Shown: in pieces, positions 54,272 to 61,177 of the stretch
Numbering within the stretch: the stretch's first letter is position 1
Layout: the number at the start of each line of letters is the position of its first letter
Assembly: GCA_964521715.1 (NCBI GenBank)
Contig: CAZFSS010000008.1
Location: forward strand, 62,001-126,000
Source of the DNA: DAOVRD01 sp964521715
GTDB taxonomy: Bacteria; Planctomycetota; Brocadiia; SM23-32
DNA: 64,000 nucleotides
Direction of reading: 5' to 3'
Notes under the pieces: model-generated
What the model was told of the DNA's origin: nothing
The model's input: only the letters and a program-made list of their open reading frames with translations
Database searches by the model: none
Program-made: the position numbers and the translations under genes

Positions 54272-54349
54272 TGGTCGGGGCGGTGGGATTTGAACCCACG
54301 ACCTCGTGCTCCCAAGGCACGCGCGCTACCCAGGCTGCGCTACGCCCCG
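54272..54349 (-). tRNA. tRNA-Pro (UGG anticodon)
   Basis: A complete cloverleaf on the minus strand: acceptor CGGGGCG/CGCCCCG, D arm GCGC/GCGC, anticodon stem CGTGC/GCACG with loop CTTGGGA (anticodon TGG), T arm GTGGG-TTCAAAT-CCCAC, discriminator A and an encoded CCA (54272-54274). Without CCA it spans 54275-54349. Its 5' part is duplicated perfectly about 500 bases upstream. Confidence 0.97.
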
Positions 54350-54350
54350 A
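54295..54350. repeat. 56-bp perfect direct repeat, copy 1 (within intact tRNA-Pro)
   Basis: This stretch covers the tRNA from its 5' end through the 5' strand of the T stem and is identical to 54791-54846, 496 bases apart in the same orientation. The flanks differ at once on both sides. Confidence 0.97.
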
Positions 54351-54393
54351 CGCCCGACCCCCAGTGGATTCTATCAGAACAGGAGCAACGACC

Positions 54394-54675
54394 TCAACCA
54401 CCCCGCGGCAACATGCCGCCGGCCTCATCCCCATTCACCTGCCGACGCAGCCAGCGCCGCCCCCCGCCGGACTTCAGGGACTTCTCCCGCTGTCTGGCCT
54501 CCGCATGGGTCGCGCACTGCTCCTTGTAGACGAGGCGCCAGGGGCGCTTTGCCAGAGTAGAGCGGCAGTGCCCGCCGTTGTGCTCCCTGACCCGGCGCTG
54601 CAGACGAGAGCTTATCCCCACATAGAGGGAGCCATCTACCTCAGACTGGAGCACATACACAAAGCACGTCGTCAT
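54394..54675 (-). CDS. Small GIY-YIG endonuclease-family protein inserted at tRNA-Pro
   Basis: 93 residues from ATG at 54675 with GGAGG eight bases upstream. A minimal GIY-YIG domain: FVYVLQSEVDGSLYVGISS (the two tyrosine-containing motifs), the Arg of LQRRVREHNGG, and the Glu of HAEARQREKSLK as catalytic metal ligand. After the domain come a basic tail (GGRRWLRRQ) and Gly-rich end. Single-domain proteins of this size (YhbQ/UPF0213-like) are structure-dependent nucleases of poorly known role. Here the gene is the only coding content between an intact tRNA-Pro and a damaged copy of it on the same strand, which suggests a homing-like or transposition-like element. Confidence 0.9.
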   Translation of the reverse strand: MTTCFVYVLQSEVDGSLYVGISSRLQRRVREHNGGHCRSTLAKRPWRLVYKEQCATHAEARQREKSLKSGGGRRWLRRQVNGDEAGGMLPRGG

Positions 54676-54722
54676 GCCACGGCCCTCCGGCAGCGCGCAC
54701 ACCGCAGCACAGAAGGCGGCCG

Positions 54723-54760
54723 GCCCGCCGTACGGCGGGCAAGCCCGCCGGCAGGCGGGC
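54723..54760. repeat. Tandem GC-rich palindromes inside the tRNA/GIY-YIG element
   Basis: An 18-bp perfect palindrome, GCCCGCCGTACGGCGGGC (54723-54740), and, two bases on, GCCCGCC-GGCA-GGCGGGC (54743-54760). They lie between the tRNA-like copy and the nuclease start and would form two adjacent RNA or DNA hairpins. Confidence 0.85.
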
Positions 54761-54762
54761 AA

Positions 54763-54846
54763 GATTTGAACTCCAGTCGCCTTACGGCGACCCACGACCT
54801 CGTGCTCCCAAGGCACGCGCGCTACCCAGGCTGCGCTACGCCCCGA
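54763..54846 (-). pseudogene. Degenerate tRNA-Pro copy (5' part intact, T arm and acceptor disrupted)
   Basis: Reading on the minus strand from 54845, acceptor 5' strand, D arm, anticodon arm (TGG) and the first T-stem strand are identical to the intact tRNA. The T loop is then interrupted by about 19 foreign bases containing TCGCCGTAAGGCGA before GTTCAAATC reappears (54763-54771 on the plus strand reads GATTTGAAC). The 3' acceptor strand and CCA are missing. The copy cannot fold as a normal tRNA but could still be transcribed ahead of the nuclease gene. Confidence 0.85.
54791..54846. repeat. 56-bp perfect direct repeat, copy 2 (within the tRNA-like fragment)
   Basis: Identical, base for base, to 54295-54350. 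Together the copies bound the GIY-YIG gene and its hairpins. Confidence 0.97.
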
Positions 54847-54949
54847 ACAAACCCCGCCAGCCGATTATAGCGAGGCAACAGGACAAGGGGCAAGGAACGT
54901 CCGCTGCGGCCCCCGACGGCCCGTCACGCCGCGTCGTCACTGCACGGCC

Positions 54950-55597
54950 TCACCCGCCGGCGGGCGCCGCGGGCGCCGCAGGCGCTTGCTCCACAGGAAT
55001 CCCGGGCCCTTCCGCCGGCCTGGCGGGAGCAGGCGCCGCCGCCTTCTCGGGTGCGGGCGCAGCCGCCTTCTCGGGTGCAGGCGCAGCAGCCTTCTCGGGA
55101 GGCGAAGCACCGCCCTTCTCGGCAGCCGGCGCTGCGCCCCCCTCAGCGGGCGCAGCAGCCTTCTCGGCAGCGGGCGCAACGCCCCCCTCGGGGGGCGCAG
55201 CAGCCTTCTCGGGAGCCGTGGCGGCAGGCTCCTCCGCCGGCATCTCGGGGCCGCCGATGACCTCCGGATGCCTGCGCAAGGTCACGTGCACGTACTGGTG
55301 GGAATAGAAGCTGGAGATGGAGATGCACTGGTGCCAGGGAAGGAAGCCGGGGGCGCGCACCTCGATCTCGTGCTCGCCTTCGTGCAGGTACAGCACCGGC
55401 TCGTCTTCCGTAACGTTGCCCAGCAGCTCGCCGTCGACGAGTATCTCCGGGTAAACGGCTTCCGGACCCCGCTCGGCTACCTTAACGCACACCTCCAGGT
55501 TGCCGTGACGTTTCTTCGAGAAGTAAGGTTGGGCGACGCAGCCAACGAGCAGGATCGCGGCAACGACAAGCAACGTTCTCCTCGGACACAGGCTCAT
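54950..55597 (-). CDS. PEGA-like lipoprotein with Pro/Ala/Glu-rich repeat tail
   Basis: 215 residues from ATG at 55597 (GGGGAG six bases upstream; the ATG three bases earlier has poorer spacing). Signal peptide with lipobox LLVGC (Cys20). Residues 30-110 form a small PEGA-like beta domain (LEVCVKVAERG, ILVDGELLGNVTED, LHEGEHEIEVRAPGF). From about residue 120 the chain is a low-complexity run of units such as EKAAAPAPEKAAAPAPEK and AEKAAAPAEGG, likely a wall- or periplasm-spanning tether. It is monocistronic with a strong promoter. Function unknown; it may hold a surface or envelope complex at a distance. Confidence 0.8.
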   Translation of the reverse strand: MSLCPRRTLLVVAAILLVGCVAQPYFSKKRHGNLEVCVKVAERGPEAVYPEILVDGELLGNVTEDEPVLYLHEGEHEIEVRAPGFLPWHQCISISSFYSHQYVHVTLRRHPEVIGGPEMPAEEPAATAPEKAAAPPEGGVAPAAEKAAAPAEGGAAPAAEKGGASPPEKAAAPAPEKAAAPAPEKAAAPAPARPAEGPGIPVEQAPAAPAAPAGG

Positions 55598-55659
55598 CAT
55601 TGTCTCCCCTGAGAGGACCTGACACGGGCCGACGGCACAGACCGGCACGCAGACCAGTC

Positions 55660-55688
55660 AGTCTAAGTTCGCCAGGCGGCCTTGTCAA
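55660..55688 (-). promoter_or_regulatory. Sigma-70 promoter for the PEGA-like lipoprotein
   Basis: On the minus strand TTGACA (55688-55683), a 17-base spacer and TAGACT (55665-55660), 62 bases before the ATG. Confidence 0.6.
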
Positions 55689-55711
55689 CTTCGCCCGCAG
55701 GCGCGTGGCAT

Positions 55712-55739
55712 TTGCCGCCCGCCGGGCGTCCGGTATAAT
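55712..55739 (+). promoter_or_regulatory. Probable sigma-70 promoter for the UroD-like gene
   Basis: A perfect TATAAT (55734-55739) with TTGCCG (55712-55717) 16 bases before it. It sits back to back with the lipoprotein promoter. Confidence 0.5.
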
Positions 55740-55781
55740 GGCGCCCTTTCGCCGCCAGCGCGGCTGCGCGGCCCTCAGCGA

Positions 55782-56870
55782 TTGGATCAGCCGGTGGAAT
55801 CCGCACTCGAACGCATCGACTTCGAAGGCATCAAGGAGCGGTTCGACGCCTTCTGGCGCCGGGAGGTGCCGGGCCGTCCGCTCGTGTCCATCACCTGCCC
55901 GCGCGAGGGCCGCAGACCCAGGGACTTCCCCGTTCCGGACACGGTCGAGCAGCGCTGGACCGACGTCGAATACCAGTGCAACCGCGCCAGGTGGCACGTC
56001 GAGAACACGGCGTATCTGGGGGAGGCCCTGCCCACGTTCATGCCGAACCTCGGGCCGGACTCCTTCACGGCCTACCTGGGCGGCGAACTGGTCTTCCTGG
56101 ACGAGGGCACCTCCTGGGTCCGGCCGCACGTGGACGACCTGGGCAGCTTCGAGCCGGCCTTTGACCGCTCGAACGAGTGGTGGCGGCGCATGTGCGCGCT
56201 GGTGGACGGCGTGTGCGAGGTCGCCGAGGGCAACTTCCTGGTCGCGGTTCCCGACCTGCACGGCGGGGGGGACGCGCTGGCTGCCGCGCGCCACCCCGAC
56301 AGGCTGGCCCTCGACCTGTACGACAAGCCGGACCAGGTCCGGCGCATCATGCCCGTGCTGTCCGGGATCTACAAGGAGGTCTTCGAGGACTACTGCGCGC
56401 GCATCGGCCGCGTGCAGGACGGCTCGACTACCTGGATCCCTGCCTACTCGCGCGGGACGTACACGGCGCTCCAGAACGACTTCTCCGGCCTGATCTCGCC
56501 GCAGATGTTCGTCGAGTTCTTCCTGGGCGAGATCGAGGAACTGGCGGCCTATCTCGACAACTCCATCTACCACCTGGACGGGCCGATCGCACTCGGGAAC
56601 CTGCCGCACCTGCTCGAGGTGTCCGCGCTCGACGGGATCCAGTGGGTCCCCGGCGCCGGCGCGCTGCCGATGTCCCGATGGGTGGACGTCTGCCGCCGGG
56701 TGCTGGCGGGCGGCAAGTGCCTGAACATAAACTGCGAGGCGCACGAGACCGAGTACCTCCTATCCGTGCTGCCGCACGAAGGGCTCTTCGTCCAGACGTA
56801 CTGCGGCAGCGAAGCGGAAGGGCGGGACCTGCTGAGGCGGATAGAGCGGCGGTTCTCCCGCGCGTCCTGA
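55782..56870 (+). CDS. Uroporphyrinogen decarboxylase-family (methyltransferase-like) protein
   Basis: 362 residues if begun at TTG 55782; GTG at 55794 is the alternative, and neither has a clear ribosome-binding site, but both lie just after a good promoter. The TIM-barrel family resemblance is seen in the C-terminal half (SGLISPQMFVEFFLGEIEELA, IYHLDGPIALGNLPHLL, IQWVPGAGALPMSRWVDV, GLFVQTYCGSEAEGRDLL). Such UroD-like proteins in bacteria without the methanogenic pathway often work as methyl transferases with corrinoid proteins, and one is encoded 1 kb downstream. The true heme enzyme is unlikely: heme genes are absent and the N-terminal Arg motif of HemE is not seen. Substrate unknown. Confidence 0.78.
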   Translation: MDQPVESALERIDFEGIKERFDAFWRREVPGRPLVSITCPREGRRPRDFPVPDTVEQRWTDVEYQCNRARWHVENTAYLGEALPTFMPNLGPDSFTAYLGGELVFLDEGTSWVRPHVDDLGSFEPAFDRSNEWWRRMCALVDGVCEVAEGNFLVAVPDLHGGGDALAAARHPDRLALDLYDKPDQVRRIMPVLSGIYKEVFEDYCARIGRVQDGSTTWIPAYSRGTYTALQNDFSGLISPQMFVEFFLGEIEELAAYLDNSIYHLDGPIALGNLPHLLEVSALDGIQWVPGAGALPMSRWVDVCRRVLAGGKCLNINCEAHETEYLLSVLPHEGLFVQTYCGSEAEGRDLLRRIERRFSRAS

Positions 56871-56879
56871 CGCCGTGAT

Positions 56880-56908
56880 TTGAACGGCACGCAGGGTTGG
56901 TCTATAAT
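56880..56908 (+). promoter_or_regulatory. Strong sigma-70 promoter for the membrane TPR gene
   Basis: TTGAAC (56880-56885), a 17-base spacer and a perfect TATAAT (56903-56908). It overlaps a possible TTG start at 56897 and so argues for the ATG at 56951. Confidence 0.65.
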
Positions 56909-56950
56909 CGCGGGTTCAGTCGTTTCTTCATCCACAGCACCGGTTTGCCT

Positions 56951-57793
56951 ATGCGCGATGCGCCCACGCGAGAGCCGCACGCGGACGAGGACATGCTCGG
57001 CCGCGTCCTGGAGAAGTTGCAGGCGTTCCTGCTGAGGAACGGCCTCCACATCCTGATTGTAGCGGGCCTGATCGTGATATCCGTTCTGGCCGTCCGGCTC
57101 CTGGCCCTTCACAGGAGGGCTCGCGCCGTCTCGCAGTGGGCGGCAGTCGGCCGGCTGTCGCAGACGTCCTTCCTGATGCTGTACCCCCCGGAGCAGGCAG
57201 CGCAGGTAAGGCAGAGCGCCCTCGCCCAGTGCAGCAACATCATCGACACGGAGAAGCGAACCAGCGCGACGCCCTGGATTCTGCTGGAGATGGGGAACCT
57301 GTTCGCCTCCGGTGAGCAGTGGAGCGAAGCCGCTAACACATACCGTCGGATCGTCGAGCAGTATCCGGGCGAACCCGCAGCGGAGATGGCTCGCGACGGG
57401 CTGGCGGTTGCGCTGGAGGCCACGGCGCAGTACGGCGAGGCCGCCGGCCTGTATGAGCGTCTGGCCGAGGCAGGTGCGGCGCCCTATCTGATCGACGCCG
57501 GCCGATGCAGGGAGCTGGCGGGCGACGTGGCGGGCGCCAGGGCGGCATATGAGAAGGCGATCAAGGCCGACCTCGCCGAGGACCTGCGGGCCCTCGCCGA
57601 GGCCCGCCTGGTCAAGCTGGAGGCGGGGCAGCCGCTCCCGCCGCCTCCCGAACCGAAGGCGCTTGAGCCGGAGGCGGCAGCGGAGCCCGCCGGGACGCCT
57701 CCTGCGGGGCTCTTCGTGCCCGCCGAGACCCCGAACGCGGAAGCTCCCGAGAGCCCGGCGCCGGGGCAGCCGGAAAACGGCCCGGCCCATTGA
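56951..57793 (+). CDS. Membrane-anchored tetratricopeptide-repeat protein
   Basis: 280 residues from ATG at 56951. A cytoplasmic N-terminus of about 30 residues, one membrane segment (about 32-52, LHILIVAGLIVISVLAVRLLAL), then helical TPR-like repeats (LLEMGNLFASGEQWSEAANTYRRIVEQYP, GLAVALEATAQYGEAAGLYERLAEAG, ELAGDVAGARAAYEKAI) and a Pro/Ala/Glu-rich tail. The topology is that of YfgM/BamD-type periplasmic adaptor proteins. It lies between the UroD-like and corrinoid genes with its own promoter, so a direct part in methyl transfer is not implied. Confidence 0.82.
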   Translation: MRDAPTREPHADEDMLGRVLEKLQAFLLRNGLHILIVAGLIVISVLAVRLLALHRRARAVSQWAAVGRLSQTSFLMLYPPEQAAQVRQSALAQCSNIIDTEKRTSATPWILLEMGNLFASGEQWSEAANTYRRIVEQYPGEPAAEMARDGLAVALEATAQYGEAAGLYERLAEAGAAPYLIDAGRCRELAGDVAGARAAYEKAIKADLAEDLRALAEARLVKLEAGQPLPPPPEPKALEPEAAAEPAGTPPAGLFVPAETPNAEAPESPAPGQPENGPAH

Positions 57794-57817
57794 CACCCTC
57801 GATGCGCACTTGCTAAA
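57788..57817 (+). promoter_or_regulatory. Sigma-70 promoter for the corrinoid protein gene
   Basis: A perfect TTGACA (57788-57793), which overlaps the stop of the TPR gene, an 18-base spacer and TAAACT (57812-57817), 76 bases before the ATG. Confidence 0.55.
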
Positions 57818-57893
57818 CTACGGCCTTCACGCTGAGCGCTGCTAAGTCCGCGGGCCGGCGTGCGATGGAGTTCTTTTTCTCACGGAGGTAGCG

Positions 57894-58520
57894 ATGGCCG
57901 ACCTCGGAGCGATAGCAGAAGCCCTCATCAGGGGAGACCGCGACACGGTCGTGAGCCTCGTCCGAAAAGCCCTGGCCCAAGGCGTCGATGCGGAGGCGCT
58001 CCTCAATGAAGGGCTGGTGGCCGGCATGGACGTCGTGGGCCAGAAGTTCAAGAAGAACGAGTTCTACGTGCCGGAGGTCCTGATCGCGGCCCGCGCGATG
58101 AACGCCGGCATGGAACTGCTGGAACCCCTGCTGGCCAAGGCCGGCGCGAAGCCGGCCGGCGTCGTCGTCCTGGGCACGGTCAAGGGCGACCTGCACGACA
58201 TCGGCAAGAACCTCGTGGGCATGATGCTCAAGGGCGGCGGCTTCAAAGTCATCGACGCCGGCATCGACGTCGCTCCCGAGAAGTTCGTCGAGCTCGCCCA
58301 GCGGAACAAGGCCCAGCTCGTCGGCCTGTCCGCCCTCCTCACGACAACCATGACGCAGATGCCCAACGTCATCGAGGCGCTCAAAGAAGCAGGGCTGGAC
58401 GTCAAGGTCATGATCGGCGGCGCCCCCATCACGCAGGAATACGCCGAGGAGATCGGTGCCGACGGCTATGCGCCCGACGCCGCCTCCGCCGTGGACCTCG
58501 CGCGGGAACTGATCGCCTAG
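57894..58520 (+). CDS. Corrinoid (B12)-binding methyltransferase subunit (MtbC/MtmC-like)
   Basis: 208 residues, GGAGG five bases before the ATG. A helical cap domain (1-85, GLVAGMDVVGQKFKKNEFYVPEVLIAARAM) is followed by the cobalamin-binding Rossmann domain with D99-x-H101-x2-G104 (GDLHDIGKNLV), SALLTTTM and VMIGGAP. His101 ligates cobalt. These proteins shuttle methyl groups between a substrate methyltransferase (MttB/MtbB/MtaB-like) and an acceptor enzyme, often UroD-like. The UroD-family gene upstream is a candidate partner. No pyrrolysine or methylamine methyltransferase is in the window, so the methyl donor is not known. Confidence 0.93.
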   Translation: MADLGAIAEALIRGDRDTVVSLVRKALAQGVDAEALLNEGLVAGMDVVGQKFKKNEFYVPEVLIAARAMNAGMELLEPLLAKAGAKPAGVVVLGTVKGDLHDIGKNLVGMMLKGGGFKVIDAGIDVAPEKFVELAQRNKAQLVGLSALLTTTMTQMPNVIEALKEAGLDVKVMIGGAPITQEYAEEIGADGYAPDAASAVDLARELIA

Positions 58521-58546
58521 CGCTTCCCGCCGGTATGGACGAGCAG

Positions 58547-58579
58547 GCACCCCCGGCACTCTGCCGGGGGTGCTTTTTT
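58547..58579 (+). terminator. Strong intrinsic terminator after the corrinoid protein gene
   Basis: GCACCCCCGGCA pairs perfectly with TGCCGGGGGTGC (12 bp, three-base loop) and is followed by six T's. Confidence 0.95.
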
Positions 58580-58617
58580 GCGGGCGGGCGCCGATCACGC
58601 CGGCGCGCCGCGCCCCT

Positions 58618-58646
58618 TTGCATCCCCGCTGTGCATGCGCTATAAC
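58618..58646 (+). promoter_or_regulatory. Sigma-70 promoter for the cyclophilin-like/HEAT/GNAT operon
   Basis: TTGCAT (58618-58623), a 17-base spacer and TATAAC (58641-58646), 41 bases before the GTG start. Confidence 0.55.
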
Positions 58647-58687
58647 AGCCCGACAGCAGATGGCGCGAACACCGGGAGGGTCGAAGC

Positions 58688-59068
58688 GTGACGGAGATCG
58701 TCATCCAGATCGGCGATGAGGAGTTCAGCGGGCGTCTTGCCGATGATCTCGCCCCCAACACCGTGGCGCAGATCCTGAGCGCCCTGCCCATCGAGTCGAC
58801 CGCCATGACGTGGGGAGACGAGGTCTACTTCCAGATACCGGTGGACGTGGACCGGGAGAACGCACGGAGCCGGGTGGCCAAGGGGGATTTGGGCTACTGG
58901 CCGGACGGCAACTGCTTCTGCATCTTCTACGGCAAGACGCCGATGAGCCCGTCTGAGGACGAGATCGTGCCGGCCTCGCCCGTCAACGTCATAGGTCGCA
59001 TCGACGATCCGGACGGGATGAAGGGGCACTCGGCGGGCGAAGCCGTGACCATCCGCCTGGCGGAGTGA
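58688..59068 (+). CDS. Cyclophilin-like-fold protein
   Basis: 126 residues from GTG at 58688 (GGGAGG eight bases upstream). Small beta barrel of the cyclophilin-like family (PF04126-type, as in TM1367): FSGRLADDLAPNTVAQILSALP, TWGDEVYFQIP, GDLGYWPDGNCFCIFYG and NVIGRIDD. These proteins share the cyclophilin fold but generally lack the prolyl-isomerase active site; their role is unknown. It is followed six bases on by the HEAT-repeat gene, so it is the first gene of a three-gene operon. Confidence 0.82.
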   Translation: MTEIVIQIGDEEFSGRLADDLAPNTVAQILSALPIESTAMTWGDEVYFQIPVDVDRENARSRVAKGDLGYWPDGNCFCIFYGKTPMSPSEDEIVPASPVNVIGRIDDPDGMKGHSAGEAVTIRLAE

Positions 59069-59074
59069 ACCCAC

Positions 59075-60007
59075 ATGGGCAGGCTCAGACAGGCCATCGC
59101 GCTGGCCGCCGCGGCCCTGGGCCTGGCCGGGGCCGCTCTGGCTCAGGCTCCGGCCGCGCCGAGCGCACCCGAGCCGTCCCGCCCGCAGACCGCCCAGGAA
59201 CTCATCGAGCAGATGGGCAAGGACGACTTCAGCGGCATGGCGGCCTCCCGCGAACTGGCCCGGATGGGAGAGCCGGCGATCCCCGGCCTCGTGGCCGCCC
59301 TGCAGGATCCCGTTCCCCGCGTGCGTTACTGGTCGATCGCCGCCTTGAGTGACATGGGGGACGACCGGGTCCTGCCGGCCATCCTGTCCCGTCTGGACGA
59401 TGAGGACGCCCTCGTGCGCGCCGTGGCCGTCTGGCACCTCGGGCGGTGGTACGGGCGCCCGGACGTGCGCGAGCCCGTCCTGAAGAGGCTGGACGACGCG
59501 AGCCCCTTCGTGCGCGGCTGGGTGCTGAAGCTCATCCAGTTCAAGAAGGACAAGGAGGCGGCCGAGAAGGTCCGGGCGCTCCTGAAATCGGCCGAGCCGG
59601 AGGTCCGCTACGACGCCCTTCACACGCTGGCCGTCCTGCAGGGACCGGACGCGCTGGACACGCTCCGCCAGGCCCTGCGGGAGGACGAGAGCGAGCTTGT
59701 GCGCGAATGCGCGATCCGGTGCACCACGGTGATCGAGCCGCAGACGGCCCGCGTGGCCGAGGTGCTCCTGATCGGGCTGCGGGATAAAGACGAAGCGGTC
59801 CGGGAGGTCGCCGCCCGGCTCTTGCGCAAGGGCTTCGGGCAGTCGTTCGCCTTCGATGCGTCCGCCGAGCCGCCGATTCGGGAAGAGGGTGCGCGAGCGT
59901 GGCAGGAATGGTACGAGGCAAACAAGGAGAAGCTCCGGTGGAACGCGGAGAACCGCCGGTTCGAGGTCAGCCAGGCTCCATCCGGTTCTGCAGGTGCCGT
60001 CCGATGA
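59075..60007 (+). CDS. Exported HEAT-repeat protein
   Basis: 310 residues. Signal peptide about 1-24 (LAAAALGLAGAALAQ). Five or six HEAT/PBS-type repeats (ELARMGEPAIPGLVAALQDP, YWSIAALSDMGDDRVLPAIL, AVWHLGRWYGRPDVREPVL, ALHTLAVLQGPDALDTLRQAL, EVAARLLRKGF) span about 50-265, followed by a short region with REEGARAWQEWYEANKEKL, a motif common at the C-terminus of planctomycete HEAT proteins. An adaptor or scaffold in the periplasm. Its stop overlaps the start of the acetyltransferase gene. Confidence 0.85.
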   Translation: MGRLRQAIALAAAALGLAGAALAQAPAAPSAPEPSRPQTAQELIEQMGKDDFSGMAASRELARMGEPAIPGLVAALQDPVPRVRYWSIAALSDMGDDRVLPAILSRLDDEDALVRAVAVWHLGRWYGRPDVREPVLKRLDDASPFVRGWVLKLIQFKKDKEAAEKVRALLKSAEPEVRYDALHTLAVLQGPDALDTLRQALREDESELVRECAIRCTTVIEPQTARVAEVLLIGLRDKDEAVREVAARLLRKGFGQSFAFDASAEPPIREEGARAWQEWYEANKEKLRWNAENRRFEVSQAPSGSAGAVR

Positions 60008-60480
60008 GCGAAGCCATCGTACGTCCGTATGCCAGGCGCGACTTCGAGGCGGTGATGCGCATCACCGAGGAGAGCTTCGAGGGCTTTTGCCTCGACGAGA
60101 ACATGGAGAAGCACTTCGGCGTGATGGCCGACACCACGTGGCAGGAGCGAAAGCGCAGGGGGATTGAGTACGACCTTCGTGCCAATCCGAAGCACGCGTT
60201 CATGGCGGAGCTGGATGGCAAAGTGGTTGGCTTCATCTGCACGCGCCTCTACGGAGAGCTCCTGACCGGCCACATAGCGAACCTGGCCGTGGCGAAGGCT
60301 TGCCAGGGGCAGGGCATCGGAAAGGCGCTGATCCGGCGGTCCCTGGAGCACTTCCGCGAGCAGGGAATGCACTACGCCCGCATCGAGACCCTCGAGCAGA
60401 ACTACAAGGGCCAGCACCTCTATCCCTCCTTCGGCTTCAAGGAGATCGGGCGCCAGATCTTCTACTGGCGGGAGCTGTGA
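60004..60480 (+). CDS. GNAT-family N-acetyltransferase
   Basis: 158 residues from ATG at 60004, overlapping the HEAT stop (ATGA). The acetyl-CoA loop is Q-x-x-G-x-G in ACQGQGIGKALI, preceded by IANLAVAK and followed by HYARIETLEQNYKGQHLYPSFGFKEIG. The RimI-like layout suggests acetylation of an amine on a protein or small molecule, not determinable here. Last gene of the operon. Confidence 0.9.
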   Translation: MSEAIVRPYARRDFEAVMRITEESFEGFCLDENMEKHFGVMADTTWQERKRRGIEYDLRANPKHAFMAELDGKVVGFICTRLYGELLTGHIANLAVAKACQGQGIGKALIRRSLEHFREQGMHYARIETLEQNYKGQHLYPSFGFKEIGRQIFYWREL

Positions 60481-60491
60481 GTGCGCCGTTT

Positions 60492-60520
60492 TTGACATTC
60501 GGTCCCCCGGCGGATACGAT
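60492..60520 (+). promoter_or_regulatory. Strong sigma-70 promoter upstream of the small unknown gene
   Basis: A perfect TTGACA (60492-60497), a 17-base spacer and TACGAT (60515-60520), 36 bases before the ATG at 60557. Confidence 0.6.
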
Positions 60521-60556
60521 ATAGGTGACTTCTTCCACGGCACGGCAGGCACAGCA

Positions 60557-60817
60557 ATGAGCGGCGTTCCTACAGAGGAAAAGCCCCTGAGGATAAGGGG
60601 TCTGCTTGGGGTCGGCTTCGACGGCGACCCGCAGCACAAGCGCATCACGCGCGGGAAGAACTTCCTCCTCTTCGGCGGCTCCAAGGACACGCATGAACTG
60701 ATGACGGAGACGTGCCTGAAGTTCAACGAGCACGTGGAGAAGCGCGGCAAGGAATTGGCCGAGATCAACGCGCGAGAGCTCGGCGAGATAGTCGGCGACC
60801 TGTCCGAGAACCTCTGA
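60557..60817 (+). CDS. Small hypothetical protein
   Basis: 86 residues. No family recognised. A basic N-terminal half (RIRGLLGVGFDGDPQHKRITRGKNFLLFGGS) and an acidic, helical C-terminal half (LMTETCLKFNEHVEKRGKELAEINARELGEI). No signal peptide or membrane segment, so cytoplasmic. A strong promoter just upstream and codon use like its neighbours support that it is real. The next gene, trpS, is 360 bases on, so they may share a transcript. Confidence 0.65.
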   Translation: MSGVPTEEKPLRIRGLLGVGFDGDPQHKRITRGKNFLLFGGSKDTHELMTETCLKFNEHVEKRGKELAEINARELGEIVGDLSENL

Positions 60818-60881
60818 CCGGCGCCGGACCGCGCGCGCCCGTGTGAGTAAGCAAAGGACACGGACTGACCTGGCGGATGCC

Positions 60882-60962
60882 ATGAGACCTGCACCGCACC
60901 GACCCGCAAGGAATCCGAACGTCTGGCGCCTGATCTGGCCCTGGCGCAAGCCGGTGGCCTGA
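60882..60962 (+). CDS. Candidate Trp-rich leader peptide upstream of trpS
   Basis: A 26-codon frame, ATG 60882 to TGA 60962, encodes a peptide with three tryptophans in seven codons (VWRLIWPWRKPVA). It lies in the otherwise empty 360-base interval (60818-61177) before trpS. A GC-rich inverted repeat follows the stop at once: GGCGGCCCGGG (60964-60974) against CCCCGGCCCGCC (about 61001-61012), 10 of 11 pairs. This is the arrangement expected for attenuation by tryptophan supply. The ribosome-binding site is weak (GGCGGA) and no T-run follows the hairpin, so this remains a proposal. The rest of the interval holds nothing I can name. Confidence 0.4.
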   Translation: MRPAPHRPARNPNVWRLIWPWRKPVA

Positions 60963-61177
60963 GGCGGCCCGGGTCTGTGTCCTCCCGCCACGCACGCAAT
61001 CCCCGGCCCGCCTGCCTTCGGCCATCGGCTTGAGGGGCTGCCTCGTCCGTGCAGTCCAGACGGCCGAGCGCCTGGTCTCATGGCTCCAATGTCGGCGCAC
61101 TCCAACGGAACCGAATCCAGGGCGGCAGCCAGCCGCCCCACCGCGAACCACGATGCAAACGACGGAGGAAGGTGGAA

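Noticed and set aside
55000..55220. CRISPR-like short repeats
   Set aside because: The repeats are in frame within a coding sequence and encode Pro/Ala/Glu-rich units; spacing is irregular and there are no cas genes.
55782..56870. HemE (heme-pathway uroporphyrinogen decarboxylase)
   Set aside because: The N-terminal Arg-rich active-site motif is not seen and there is no heme gene nearby; the corrinoid gene suggests the methyltransferase branch.
60818..61177. T-box riboswitch upstream of trpS
   Set aside because: The conserved AGGGTGGNACCGCG antiterminator sequence is absent; only ACCGCG occurs.
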